Made by a program: the position numbers and the translations under genes
Shown here: piece after piece, positions 7,682 to 14,698 of the stretch
Position numbering within the stretch: the stretch's first letter is position 1
Layout of the letters: each line of letters begins with the position of its first letter
Origin: an uncultured Anaerostipes sp.
Lineage (GTDB): Bacteria; Bacillota; Clostridia; Lachnospirales; Lachnospiraceae
NCBI GenBank assembly: GCA_900756035.1
Contig: CAAEIR010000349.1
Span: forward strand, 1 to 23,264
Direction: 5' to 3'
DNA length: 23,264 nt
Notes under the pieces: generated by a model
Seen by the model: only the letters and a program-made list of their open reading frames with translations
The model's database searches: none
Told to the model about the DNA's origin: nothing

Positions 7682-7721
7682 ACTCAGGGAAATGGGCAAA
7701 ACTAACCTTGAGGTGATGAAA

Positions 7722-8417
7722 ATGAGAAGAAATAACAGGGAGAACCCCTTTCCACTGAGAAAATATTATGGGGTGATGATTGTCGGATTTGTATTGTTTC
7801 TCGGGATTATGGCGTATTATAGTATTCAGTTTCGGCAGAAACGGGAGATCGCAAAGCAGGAAGTTGATCTGGAACAGAAATCTGTAGGAGTAAATAACAG
7901 CGCTACACAGGGAACTACACAGACAGAAACGACAACAGAAGAAAGTACACAGGAGGCAGAAACAACAGAAGAGACAGAAAGCACAATGAACCAGAGTGTG
8001 AGCTACGATGGTACATCGAAGCTGATCTGGCCGCTTCAGGGAAACATATTGCTGCCTTACAGTGTAGAATCTACAGTGTATTTTGAATCTCTTGATCAGT
8101 ATAGGATTAACAAGGGAATTCTTATTGAAGCAAAAGAAGGAGCTTCAGTAAAAGCAGTGAAACAGGCAAAGGTACAGGAAATCAAGGAATCTGCAGAATA
8201 TGGACAGACTGTTTTATTAGATCTGGGAAGTGGATACAAGGCACTTTACGGTCAGATGAAGAAGATTTCAGTGAAAGAGGGAGAAATTGTAGAAAAAGGA
8301 CAGGTCATCGGTCAGGTCAGCGCACCGACAGATTACTATACTCTCGAAGGAACCAACCTTTATTTTCAGATGGAAAAAGACAAGAAGAGTGTTGACCCTT
8401 CAAAATATTTAGAATAA
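7722..8417 (+). CDS. spoIIQ: SpoIIQ-like LytM/M23 protein with degenerate active site
   Basis: This 231-aa forespore-type membrane protein has a membrane segment at about residues 17-34, a Thr/Glu-rich linker (about 60-92), and a LytM/peptidase M23 domain (about 100-228). SpoIIQ normally reaches across the intermembrane space to bind SpoIIIAH during engulfment. The zinc ligands of an active M23 enzyme are replaced: the HxGxD block reads NKGIL (about 130-134), the H of the YGHL block is Q (ALYGQM) and the HLHF block reads NLYF (about 212-215). It should therefore be structural, not a hydrolase. Placement after spoIID is usual in clostridia. The ATG at 7722 lies 8 bases after GAGG; upstream in-frame ATGs are less well placed. 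A weak sigma-F-like GGCAAAACT occurs at 7695-7703. Confidence 0.85.
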   Translation: MRRNNRENPFPLRKYYGVMIVGFVLFLGIMAYYSIQFRQKREIAKQEVDLEQKSVGVNNSATQGTTQTETTTEESTQEAETTEETESTMNQSVSYDGTSKLIWPLQGNILLPYSVESTVYFESLDQYRINKGILIEAKEGASVKAVKQAKVQEIKESAEYGQTVLLDLGSGYKALYGQMKKISVKEGEIVEKGQVIGQVSAPTDYYTLEGTNLYFQMEKDKKSVDPSKYLE

Positions 8418-8472
8418 AATGATACCCGGGGTTCATAAAATCCGTGGATATCATATAGAAGAAAAACATTTG

Positions 8473-8500
8473 ACCGCCAGGGAATCTGGCGGTTTTGTTG
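8473..8500 (+). terminator. Intrinsic terminator after spoIIQ
   Basis: ACCGCCAG at 8473-8480 pairs with CTGGCGGT at 8486-8493 around a GGAAT loop, followed by TTTGTTG. It ends the spoIID-spoIIQ unit 55 bases past the spoIIQ stop and shows that an open frame running through it from 8419 is not the true start of the next gene. Confidence 0.8.
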
Positions 8501-8520
8501 TAATAGAGGTAATGAAAAAT

Positions 8521-8787
8521 ATGGAAAATGTCACATATATAGTGAAATGCAGAGACGGGAGTCTTTATACCGGATGGACGAATAATATAGATCGCCGCAT
8601 CCGAATGCACAATGAAGGAAAAGGGGCGAAATATACAAGAGCACGAAGACCGGTGGAACTTGTGTATCTGGAGGCATTTGATTCCAAAGAAAAAGCCATG
8701 AGCAGAGAAGCCAGAATCAAGCGGCTGACGAAAAAAGAAAAACTTCTGCTGATTGAGGAATACCAGCAGAAGCAAAATTTAAAATAA
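8521..8787 (+). CDS. GIY-YIG domain protein (YhbQ/UPF0213 type)
   Basis: This 88-aa protein is essentially one GIY-YIG nuclease domain: TYIVKC and SLYTGWTNNIDRRIRMHNEGKGAKYTRARRPVEL give the two-strand GIY-YIG motif, the conserved Arg on the helix and the lone-domain family signature, ending in REARIKRLTKKEKLLLI. Members are small DNA-binding or nicking proteins of unclear cellular role. The start is ATG 8521 or ATG 8512; AGAGG at 8505-8509 is far from the first and too close to the second, and the family's usual N-terminus favours 8521. It starts 28 bases after a terminator, so no clear promoter was found. It is convergent with the next gene, with 12 bases between stops. Confidence 0.82.
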   Translation: MENVTYIVKCRDGSLYTGWTNNIDRRIRMHNEGKGAKYTRARRPVELVYLEAFDSKEKAMSREARIKRLTKKEKLLLIEEYQQKQNLK

Positions 8788-8799
8788 GAAGCAGGGCGA

Positions 8800-9444
8800 T
8801 TATATCTGAAACATTAAGATCATATGACAGAGGCTTCCGCCCATAACAAATAAATGAAAAATTTCGTGAAGACCGAAGTTTTTCCAATGATGTTCGAACC
8901 ATGGAATTTTCAATGCATAAATAATGCCGCCCACAGTATAAATAATGCCGCCGGCAAGAAGCCAGCCAAACGATGTATGAGAAAGACTGTGGATAATCGG
9001 TGCGATGGCAACGATGCAAAGCCAGCCCATGGCAATATACATAACAGAGGAAACCCATTTTGGACAGGTTACCCAAAACATTTTAAAAGCGATGCCAAGA
9101 ATGGCGATAATCCAAATCACCGTCAGCAGTCCATAGCCTAAGGTGCCGCCCAGAACAATGGTGCAGATTGGTGTGTAAGAACCTGCAATTAATATGAAAA
9201 TCATTGCATGGTCTAACTTTTTGAGAAGTTTATTGATTCTCGGAGAAATATTAAAGGAATGATAAGCAGTGCTGGCACCATAAAGCCCGATCATACTCAG
9301 GGTAAATATAATAAGAGAGATAATTCTCACGTAATCTCCGGATAAAATACTTTTTATAATAAGGGGAATCGAAACAATGGCTGCCAGAATCATTCCAATA
9401 AAATGTGTAATGGCGCTGCCGGGATCTTTTAATTTTTTCTGCAT
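8800..9444 (-). CDS. Hemolysin III / PAQR family membrane protein
   Basis: This 214-aa protein has about seven membrane segments. The PAQR family metal-site residues are in place: STAYHSF (H62), KKLDHAMIF (D78) and LHEIFHLF (H193, H197). Bacterial members are annotated as hemolysin III or YqfA/TrhA; work on them points to membrane homeostasis rather than true hemolysis. The ATG at 9444 is chosen because GGAGG lies 8 bases upstream; a further in-frame ATG at 9462 would place that ribosome binding site inside the gene. It is a single-gene minus-strand unit, divergent from lctA. Confidence 0.9.
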   Translation of the reverse strand: MQKKLKDPGSAITHFIGMILAAIVSIPLIIKSILSGDYVRIISLIIFTLSMIGLYGASTAYHSFNISPRINKLLKKLDHAMIFILIAGSYTPICTIVLGGTLGYGLLTVIWIIAILGIAFKMFWVTCPKWVSSVMYIAMGWLCIVAIAPIIHSLSHTSFGWLLAGGIIYTVGGIIYALKIPWFEHHWKNFGLHEIFHLFVMGGSLCHMILMFQI

Positions 9445-9485
9445 ATAATAACCTCCAGTCAAATGGTTTTACAAAAAGTGTAATG

Positions 9486-9500
9486 TAGTTTTGAAAACTA
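9486..9500. promoter_or_regulatory. Perfect dyad TAGTTTT-G-AAAACTA upstream of the hemolysin III gene
   Basis: Seven bases on each side of a central G are exactly symmetrical. It lies 42 bases upstream of the minus-strand start codon and looks like a repressor site or part of a promoter region. The regulator is unknown. Confidence 0.4.
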
Positions 9501-9549
9501 TATCTTCTATTCCTATATACTACACCTGTCTGGCTGAGATTGCAAGGGG

Positions 9550-9579
9550 TTTACAAAAAAACTGTGTTTGTTATATAAT
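9550..9579 (+). promoter_or_regulatory. Promoter of lctA
   Basis: TTTACA at 9550-9555 (5 of 6) and TATAAT at 9574-9579 (6 of 6) are spaced 18 bases apart. Transcription would start near 9586. ATTGTACCAT at 9591-9600 just downstream holds one TACCA half like those in the lactate operators, a weak hint of self-control. Confidence 0.6.
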
Positions 9580-9627
9580 CAGAAAATGAGATTGTACCAT
9601 CAAAATGTGTGTAATAATTAGGAGTAT

Positions 9628-10344
9628 ATGATAAATATGGAAACAAAACAGAGAGTAGAGAAATCAAAAAAAGCCTATGAGGTCGTAATGCATCGCATTC
9701 GTGAAATGATTATGGATCAGGAGCTTGTTTTGGGACAGACCCTCCCGCCGGAACGTGAAATCGCAGAGAAACTGGGAGTCAGCAGAAATTCTGTCAGGGA
9801 AGCATTGAAGATTCTGACAGTTTCTGGTGTAGTTTCCAGCAGACAGGGAGCAGGCAATTACATTTCGTCAAACTTTGAAGGATATCTTGTAGATACGCTC
9901 TCTATGATGTTTATGCTGAATGAACTGGATTATGACCAGATCAACCAGGTGAGAAGAGGGCTTGAGATTCAGGCATATGCTCTGGCAGTCCAAAAGGCAG
10001 ACAGCAGTGAGATTCTGAAAATGCAGGAATATGTAAAGCGATTGGATCTGAGCAATGATGACGAAGAAAAAACAATGTTGGATAAAAGGATCCATTATGC
10101 CATTGCAAAAGCATCCGGAAACGTGTTGATTTTGGACATTTTGAATGCACTGTCAGAAGTGATGGATATTTTTATTTCCGATATGCGCCGTGAGATTTTA
10201 AGGACGGAAAAACGAAAAGGAATGCTGCAAGAGACACATAAGCAGATGGTAGAGTGTCTGTTAAAGAGAGATGTCATAAACGGACAAAAGGCAATGATAG
10301 ATCATTTCGATATGATTGATAAGATCCTTCAAAAAGTGCTGTGA
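9628..10344 (+). CDS. lctA: GntR/FCD-family regulator of lactate use
   Basis: This 238-aa regulator has a winged-helix DNA-binding domain (about residues 12-80; PEREIAEKLGVSR starts the recognition region) and an FCD effector domain (about 90-235) with the His/Asp-rich helices of that family. FCD regulators such as LldR and PdhR respond to lactate or pyruvate and bind TTGGTnnnACCAA-type sites. Four such sites occur at the two lactate promoters downstream, which identifies this gene as their likely controller. The position matches lctA of Acetobacterium woodii. Its start is either ATG 9628 (3 bases from AGGAG) or ATG 9637 (12 bases); neither spacing is ideal. Confidence 0.88.
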   Translation: MINMETKQRVEKSKKAYEVVMHRIREMIMDQELVLGQTLPPEREIAEKLGVSRNSVREALKILTVSGVVSSRQGAGNYISSNFEGYLVDTLSMMFMLNELDYDQINQVRRGLEIQAYALAVQKADSSEILKMQEYVKRLDLSNDDEEKTMLDKRIHYAIAKASGNVLILDILNALSEVMDIFISDMRREILRTEKRKGMLQETHKQMVECLLKRDVINGQKAMIDHFDMIDKILQKVL

Positions 10345-10384
10345 GAATTGCATGATTTTTTGAAGGTAAATTGTGCAATTCTCA
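10326..10384 (+). promoter_or_regulatory. Two interleaved perfect inverted repeats at the 3' end of lctA
   Basis: CCTTCAAAAA at 10326-10335 mirrors TTTTTGAAGG at 10357-10366, and TGAGAATTGCA at 10342-10352 mirrors TGCAATTCTCA at 10374-10384. The arms alternate (left 1, left 2, right 1, right 2), so as RNA they could form a pseudoknot or compete. No T-run follows the second stem, so it is not a standard terminator. Confidence 0.5.
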
Positions 10385-10412
10385 TAAAAATAAAGGAAAT
10401 TAAAGAAAATAC

Positions 10413-10440
10413 TAGACAAAATTGCCTTATGTGCTATAAT
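10413..10440 (+). promoter_or_regulatory. Promoter of the lctBCD operon
   Basis: TAGACA at 10413-10418 (5 of 6) and TATAAT at 10435-10440 (6 of 6) are separated by 16 bases. Transcription would start near 10447, immediately before the first operator, which fits repression by blocking RNA polymerase. The leader to lctB is about 128 bases. Confidence 0.7.
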
Positions 10441-10450
10441 TAAAACATAA

Positions 10451-10465
10451 ATTGGTACTACCAAT
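10451..10465. promoter_or_regulatory. FCD-regulator operator 1 (ATTGGTACTACCAAT)
   Basis: This is a perfect 7-1-7 dyad of the LldR/PdhR type at the predicted start of lctBCD transcription. An identical 15-base copy occurs at 10508-10522. Confidence 0.75.
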
Positions 10466-10473
10466 AAAACAAA

Positions 10474-10499
10474 GGATGTGAAAGCATCCAAAATTTTTT
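10474..10499 (+). promoter_or_regulatory. Small leader hairpin with T-run between the two operators
   Basis: GGATGT at 10474-10479 pairs with GCATCC at 10484-10489 (one G-T pair) around GAAA, and six T follow at 10494-10499 after AAAA. The shape suggests a weak attenuator or a stable mRNA end. The six-pair stem is short for an efficient terminator. Confidence 0.35.
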
Positions 10500-10507
10500 A
10501 GGAACAA

Positions 10508-10522
10508 ATTGGTACTACCAAT
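10508..10522. promoter_or_regulatory. FCD-regulator operator 2 (ATTGGTACTACCAAT)
   Basis: The sequence is identical to operator 1 and lies 57 bases downstream of it, inside the lctB leader. Two spaced sites could allow DNA looping or a roadblock to elongating polymerase. Confidence 0.72.
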
Positions 10523-10574
10523 TAAGATATCGGAGAGTGTCAAAGGAAAAAATCTAAATTTAGGAGGAAGAATC

Positions 10575-11363
10575 ATGGATATTTTAGTGTGTATCAAACA
10601 GGTACCGGCTTCCAATAAGGTGGAAGTTGATCCGGTAACCGGTGTACTGTTGAGAAACGGGGCCGATTCCAAAATGAATCCATATGATCTTTATGCGTTA
10701 GAGACTGCGCTTCGGATCAGAGAGCAGACAGGAGGAACCATCAGCGTCATCAGTATGGGACCGCCTCAGGCAACTGCCGTGATCAAAGAAGCGTTTGCCA
10801 TGGGAGCAGACAGAGGAGCCCTGTTGTCTGACCGAAGATTCGGAGGAGCCGATGTACTGGCAACCAGCTATACACTGGCACAGGGAATTAAAAAGATGGG
10901 AGATTTCGACCTGATTCTCTGCGGAAAACAGACAACAGACGGAGATACGGCACAAGTAGGTTCTGAAGTATCAGAATGGCTTGATATTCCGAGTGTGTCA
11001 AATGTCAAAAAGATTACAGAAGTAGGTGGTCAGTCAATTACAATCGAGATGGACCTGCCGGATGAGCTGGAAGTTGCAAAAGTATCTTATCCTTGTCTCT
11101 TATCTGTGGATAAAGATATTTTCCAGCCTAGACTTCCGTCTTATGTAAAGAAAATGGATACCGCAGACCGGGAAATTGAAGTTTATTCTCTGGACGATAT
11201 GGAAGATAAGGATGAGACACACTATGGTTTAAATGGTTCTCCAACACAGGTGAAACGTATTTTCCCTCCAGAGACCAATGATCACCGTGAGGTATGGAAC
11301 GGAGACGGAGAGGAAACTGCCGGTAAATTATTCCATATGATTGCAGATATGAAATTTATCTAA
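10575..11363 (+). CDS. lctB: Electron-transfer flavoprotein beta subunit of the lactate dehydrogenase complex
   Basis: This 262-aa EtfB-type protein pairs with LctC. It carries the pattern of bifurcating EtfB proteins: MNPYDLYALETALR, MGADRGALLSDRRFGGADVLATS and TDGDTAQVG (residues 121-129) around the second FAD. In the A. woodii complex this flavin splits the two electrons of NADH-level carriers, so that lactate oxidation with NAD+ is driven by reduced ferredoxin. The ATG at 10575 follows AGGAGG at 10562-10567. An in-frame TTG at 10509 lies inside operator 2 and is not a plausible start. lctC follows after 14 bases. Confidence 0.93.
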   Translation: MDILVCIKQVPASNKVEVDPVTGVLLRNGADSKMNPYDLYALETALRIREQTGGTISVISMGPPQATAVIKEAFAMGADRGALLSDRRFGGADVLATSYTLAQGIKKMGDFDLILCGKQTTDGDTAQVGSEVSEWLDIPSVSNVKKITEVGGQSITIEMDLPDELEVAKVSYPCLLSVDKDIFQPRLPSYVKKMDTADREIEVYSLDDMEDKDETHYGLNGSPTQVKRIFPPETNDHREVWNGDGEETAGKLFHMIADMKFI

Positions 11364-11377
11364 AGGGGGAAAATGAG

Positions 11378-12571
11378 ATGCCAAGATTAGTAATTCATCA
11401 GGAAAAAATAGACAATCCACAGGAATTAGTTGATATCTGTCCATTTGGAGCAATGGAAGAAAAGGACGGGAAAATTTCCATTAACGCGGCCTGTAAAATG
11501 TGCAGACTGTGCGTGAAAAAAGGTCCGAAAGGGGCCGTTGAATATGTAGAAGATGAGAAAAAAGCAGAGATTGATAAGAGTCAATGGAATGGAATTGTTG
11601 TATATGTAGATCATATTGACGGTAACATTCATCCGGTTACATATGAATTGATCGGAAAGGCGAAAGAACTTGCAGATAAGATCAAACATCCGGTATACGC
11701 TCTGTTTATGGGAAGTCAGATTGAAGATAAGGCAGAGGAACTGCTCCACTACGGTGTGGATAAGGTATTTGTGTACGATTATGCACAGTTGGATCGCTTT
11801 AAAATAGAGCCTTATACTGCTGTTTTCGAAGATTTCATCAAGAAGCATCAACCTTCAGCGATTCTTACCGGAGCGACTACCGTGGGAAGACAGTTGGCGC
11901 CGAGAGTTGCCGCAAGACTGAAAACCGGACTGACAGCGGACTGTACCATTCTTGATATGGATGAAAATACAGACCTGTCTCAGATTCGTCCGGCTTTCGG
12001 AGGAAATATTATGGCGCATATCCTGACTCCGAATAACCGTCCTCAGATGGCAACGGTTCGCTATAAGGTAATGGATGCGGCAGAGCGCACCGAGGAGACG
12101 CATGGTGAGGTAATTCCGTGTGCCATTGATGAAGCGCAGTTAAAAGCCAGAGTAGAAGTATTGGATATTGTGAAGAAAGAACCGGAGAAGTTTATTGAAT
12201 CCGCAGATGTTCTGGTTGTTGCCGGAAGAGGCGTGAAAAAAGAAGAGGATCTTGCAATGATTCGTGAACTTGCCGAATTATTAGACGGACAGGTAGCATG
12301 TACAAGACCTTTAGCTGAGGCAGGATGGTTAGATGCTAAATGTCAGGTTGGATTAAGTGGAAGAACAGTACGTCCAAAATTAATTATTACCTGCGGCGTT
12401 GCAGGAGCAATTCAGTTTGTGGCTGGAATGAACAATTCTGATTGCATTGTAGCAATTAATTCTGATGAAAAAGCAGCAATTTTTGAGACGGCACACTATT
12501 GTCTGGTGGGAGATCTTTACGATATCATACCGAAGCTGATCGAAAAAATCAAAGCGGCAAAGGGGGCATAA
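11378..12571 (+). CDS. lctC: Electron-transfer flavoprotein alpha subunit with N-terminal iron-sulfur segment
   Basis: This 397-aa EtfA-type protein is longer than a plain EtfA (about 330) because of an N-terminal ferredoxin-like segment. Cys21 (DICPFGAM) and Cys39, Cys42 and Cys45 (CKMCRLC) can bind one [4Fe-4S] cluster; the second cluster's cysteines of a full 2x[4Fe-4S] domain are absent (CVKKGPKG). The C-terminal FAD domain has RPLAEAGWLD, QVGLSGRTVRPKL and CGVAGAIQF. By homology it is the LctC subunit that accepts or donates electrons to ferredoxin and passes them between LctB and LctD. The end overlaps the ribosome binding site of lctD, and the genes are 3 bases apart. Confidence 0.93.
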   Translation: MPRLVIHQEKIDNPQELVDICPFGAMEEKDGKISINAACKMCRLCVKKGPKGAVEYVEDEKKAEIDKSQWNGIVVYVDHIDGNIHPVTYELIGKAKELADKIKHPVYALFMGSQIEDKAEELLHYGVDKVFVYDYAQLDRFKIEPYTAVFEDFIKKHQPSAILTGATTVGRQLAPRVAARLKTGLTADCTILDMDENTDLSQIRPAFGGNIMAHILTPNNRPQMATVRYKVMDAAERTEETHGEVIPCAIDEAQLKARVEVLDIVKKEPEKFIESADVLVVAGRGVKKEEDLAMIRELAELLDGQVACTRPLAEAGWLDAKCQVGLSGRTVRPKLIITCGVAGAIQFVAGMNNSDCIVAINSDEKAAIFETAHYCLVGDLYDIIPKLIEKIKAAKGA

Positions 12572-12574
12572 GCG

Positions 12575-13978
12575 ATGAGTTATAAGAAATTTGATACGGC
12601 AGATTTGAAAGCCATTGAAGGAATAATTAAAGACCCGGAAAGAATTTTATATGGAGAAAATATTAACGAAGAGTATAGCCATGATGAATTAAGTGGAACC
12701 AACAGTTACCCGGATGTTGTGGTAAAAGCAGTATCCGCAGATGAAATTTCAAAGATTATGGCATATGCTTATGAAAAGAATATCCCTGTGACCCCGAGAG
12801 GTGCCGGAACCGGACTCGTTGGTTCCTCTGTGGCAATGGAACATGGAATTATGGTAGATTCCAGTTTAATGAATCACATTTTAGAACTGGATGAAGAAAA
12901 TCTTACAATTACAGTAGAGCCGGGAGTTCTTCTGATGGAACTGTCTGCTTATGTAGAAGAACATGATTTCTTCTATCCTCCGGATCCAGGAGAAAAATCA
13001 GCTACCATTGGTGGAAATATCAGTACCAATGCCGGAGGAATGCGTGCAGTAAAATATGGTGTGACAAGAGATTATGTGCGTGGACTGGAAGTTGTACTTC
13101 CAAATGGAAACATTGTAGAATTTGGCGGAAAAGTTGTAAAGAACAGTTCCGGATATTCTCTGAAAGACTTGATGATTGGTTCCGAAGGAACCTTAGGCTT
13201 TATTACAAAAGCAACCTTAAAATTGCTCCCTCTGCCGAAAAAGGCAATTAGTTTGTTGATACCATTCCCTTCATTAAAGCAGGCGATTGACACCGTGCCT
13301 CTTATTATTAAATCAAAAGCAATTCCGACTGCCGTTGAATTTATGCAGAGGGAGGTTATTATTGATGCAGAGGAGTATCTTGGAAAGAAATTCCCGGATT
13401 CTCAGTCGGATGCATATCTTTTGCTAAAATTTGATGGAAATTCCACAGAGGAAATCGAGCAGCAGTATGATAGAGTAGCAAAATTGTGTCTGGAACAGGG
13501 AGCCATTGATGTTCTGATTTCCGATACCGAAGAAAGAGAAGATTCTATCTGGAAAGCCAGAGGAGCATTCCTCGAGGCAATCAAAGGATCTACAACCTAT
13601 ATGGATGAAGTAGATATGGTTGTACCGAGAAACAAAGTAAATGAGATGGTGGATTACCTTCATAACCTTCATAATGAAGTGGATATTCGTATTAAGAGTT
13701 TTGGCCATGCCGGAGATGGAAACCTGCATTCTTATATTTTGCGAGATGATTTAAGTCAGGAAGAATTCGAAAAGCGTATGGGTCTTGCTATGGATAAGAT
13801 TTATCAAAAGGCAAAAGAGCTCGGAGGACAGGTATCTGGAGAACATGGAATTGGATATGCGAAGAAGCCATATCTGAAAGAATCTCTGGACCCGGAGACC
13901 ATCGCATTAATGAACGGAGTCAAACACGCATTTGATCCGAAGAACATTTTAAATCCACATAAGGTATTTCAAAGTTGA
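12575..13978 (+). CDS. lctD: FAD-binding lactate dehydrogenase subunit
   Basis: This 467-aa flavoprotein of the GlcD/D-lactate dehydrogenase (FAD_binding_4) family oxidises lactate to pyruvate and hands electrons to LctBC. The FAD domain shows TPRGAGTGLVG (about 73-83), PPDPGEKSATIGGN and TNAGGMRAVKYGVTRDYV (about 151-168). The C-terminal FAD-oxidase domain has SFGHAGDGNLH and SGEHGIGYAKKPYL with the His residues of the active site. It is immediately downstream of lctC, with AAAGGGGGC as ribosome binding site. The second LctD-like gene at 17998 is clearly related but differs in the FAD loop. Stereospecificity cannot be read from sequence. Confidence 0.93.
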   Translation: MSYKKFDTADLKAIEGIIKDPERILYGENINEEYSHDELSGTNSYPDVVVKAVSADEISKIMAYAYEKNIPVTPRGAGTGLVGSSVAMEHGIMVDSSLMNHILELDEENLTITVEPGVLLMELSAYVEEHDFFYPPDPGEKSATIGGNISTNAGGMRAVKYGVTRDYVRGLEVVLPNGNIVEFGGKVVKNSSGYSLKDLMIGSEGTLGFITKATLKLLPLPKKAISLLIPFPSLKQAIDTVPLIIKSKAIPTAVEFMQREVIIDAEEYLGKKFPDSQSDAYLLLKFDGNSTEEIEQQYDRVAKLCLEQGAIDVLISDTEEREDSIWKARGAFLEAIKGSTTYMDEVDMVVPRNKVNEMVDYLHNLHNEVDIRIKSFGHAGDGNLHSYILRDDLSQEEFEKRMGLAMDKIYQKAKELGGQVSGEHGIGYAKKPYLKESLDPETIALMNGVKHAFDPKNILNPHKVFQS

Positions 13979-13993
13979 TAATCTATACACACT

Positions 13994-14093
13994 GAGACAT
14001 CATGAATGTCTTAGAGGTATATTTTATAGATAAATCATAGAAACCTCTTAAGTTGAAACCAGAGGATTAGACGGTGCTATAGCGGTACCGTCT
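13994..14093 (+). other. Structured intergenic segment with three successive stems
   Basis: GAGACAT/ATGTCTT at 13994-14011 (loop CATGA), CTTAGAGGT with ACCTCT-T-AAG at about 14010-14052, and AGACGGT/ACCGTCT at 14069-14093 follow one another after lctD. None has a T-run directly behind it. They may be mRNA 3'-end stems for lctBCD or part of an unrecognised structured RNA. I could not match them to a known riboswitch. Confidence 0.35.
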
Positions 14094-14144
14094 CCTTGGC
14101 GTGAAAAAAGTTATATATTTCCACAGGAAACAGTGGTATAGCTA

Positions 14145-14192
14145 TTGACAGAATAAACAGAATCCGATAAGCTAAAATAGTAATTATTATTG
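14145..14192 (+). promoter_or_regulatory. Promoter region of perR with a PerR-box-like site
   Basis: A perfect -35 TTGACA lies at 14145-14150. The -10 is uncertain: GATAAG at 14166-14171 is 15 bases on, TAAAAT at 14173-14178 is 22. TAGTAATTATTATTG at 14178-14192 matches the PerR box TTATAATnATTATAA at 10 of 14 fixed positions, suggesting self-control. Confidence 0.45.
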
Positions 14193-14217
14193 TTATGATA
14201 AAGCGAAAGGAGAGTTT

Positions 14218-14613
14218 ATGCAGCCAACAATAAAACGAAGTAAACAACGAGAAGCCATTGTTACCTTTTTAATGACTCGCAAAGACCATCCGAATGCCGA
14301 CACTATATATATGAATATAAAGAAAGAGTTTCCTAATATAAGTCTTGGAACGGTATATAGAAACCTTTCACTGTTGAGCGACAGGGGAGAGATTTTGAAG
14401 CTGACCTATGAAGGTGGAGCTGACCGATATGATGGAAATGTTGATCCGCATTATCATTTTATATGCCAGGAGTGTGGTGAGATTATTGACATGGATATGG
14501 AATCAATCGATCAAAAGGTCAGAGATATCGCCGGTGAAAATTTTTCCGGACAGATCAACCAAAGCGTCATTTATTTTAAAGGCATTTGCAAAAATTGTTT
14601 AAAAAAAGATTGA
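14218..14613 (+). CDS. perR: Fur-family peroxide regulator, PerR type
   Basis: This 131-aa repressor has a winged-helix domain (about 1-70, with GTVYRNLSLL as recognition helix) and a dimerisation/metal domain. Aligning by spacing with Bacillus PerR, all five regulatory metal ligands are present: H24, D72, H78, H80 and D91 correspond to H37, D85, H91, H93 and D104. The Asp at the D85 position marks PerR rather than Fur. Structural zinc is held by CQEC (83, 86) and CKNC (124, 127). PerR senses peroxide by metal-catalysed oxidation of its histidines and derepresses defence genes. Rubrerythrin follows after 136 bases with its own promoter, its probable target. AAAGGAG at 14206-14212 supports the start. 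Confidence 0.9.
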   Translation: MQPTIKRSKQREAIVTFLMTRKDHPNADTIYMNIKKEFPNISLGTVYRNLSLLSDRGEILKLTYEGGADRYDGNVDPHYHFICQECGEIIDMDMESIDQKVRDIAGENFSGQINQSVIYFKGICKNCLKKD

Positions 14614-14638
14614 CAAAGGAAAACGGGAATGTTAGTAT
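14610..14638 (+). promoter_or_regulatory. Promoter of the rubrerythrin gene
   Basis: TTGACA at 14610-14615 (6 of 6) is followed after 17 bases by TAGTAT at 14633-14638, or after 20 by TATAAA at 14636-14641. The -35 overlaps the end of perR. The leader to the ATG is about 105 bases. Confidence 0.55.
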
Positions 14639-14651
14639 AAAGACATACAAG

Positions 14652-14681
14652 AACAAAACAGTAATAGTTACTGATTTTGTT
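14652..14681 (+). promoter_or_regulatory. Leader stem-loop 1 of rubrerythrin (also a dyad operator candidate)
   Basis: AACAAAACAGTAA at 14652-14664 pairs with TTACTGATTTTGTT at 14668-14681 with one bulged A and a TAG loop. The core CAGTAA-TAG-TTACTG is a perfect dyad 10-20 bases after the predicted transcription start, so it may be a repressor site as well as an RNA hairpin. Confidence 0.5.
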
Positions 14682-14698
14682 ATAGAGTGTAAGAGGAA

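Noticed and set aside
7672..7703. Sigma-F promoter for spoIIQ (GCATG ... GGCAAAACT)
   Set aside because: The -10 part fits but the spacing (18 bases) and the last base of the -35 do not; left as a remark in the spoIIQ entry.
8419..8520. Longer N-terminus for the GIY-YIG protein starting at 8419
   Set aside because: The stretch contains the spoIIQ terminator hairpin and its translation does not match the family.
10474..10489. Start-stop peptide (ATG TGA) in the lctB leader
   Set aside because: An AAAGG followed by ATG-TGA is present, but a two-codon coincidence inside a hairpin is too weak to call.
10509..10574. TTG start for lctB at 10509
   Set aside because: It lies inside operator 2, has no ribosome binding site, and adds 22 residues not seen in EtfB proteins; the ATG at 10575 has AGGAGG.
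11426..11851. Long open frames on the opposite strand of the lct and etf genes
   Set aside because: They are antisense to well-supported coding regions, lack ribosome binding sites and have no family features.
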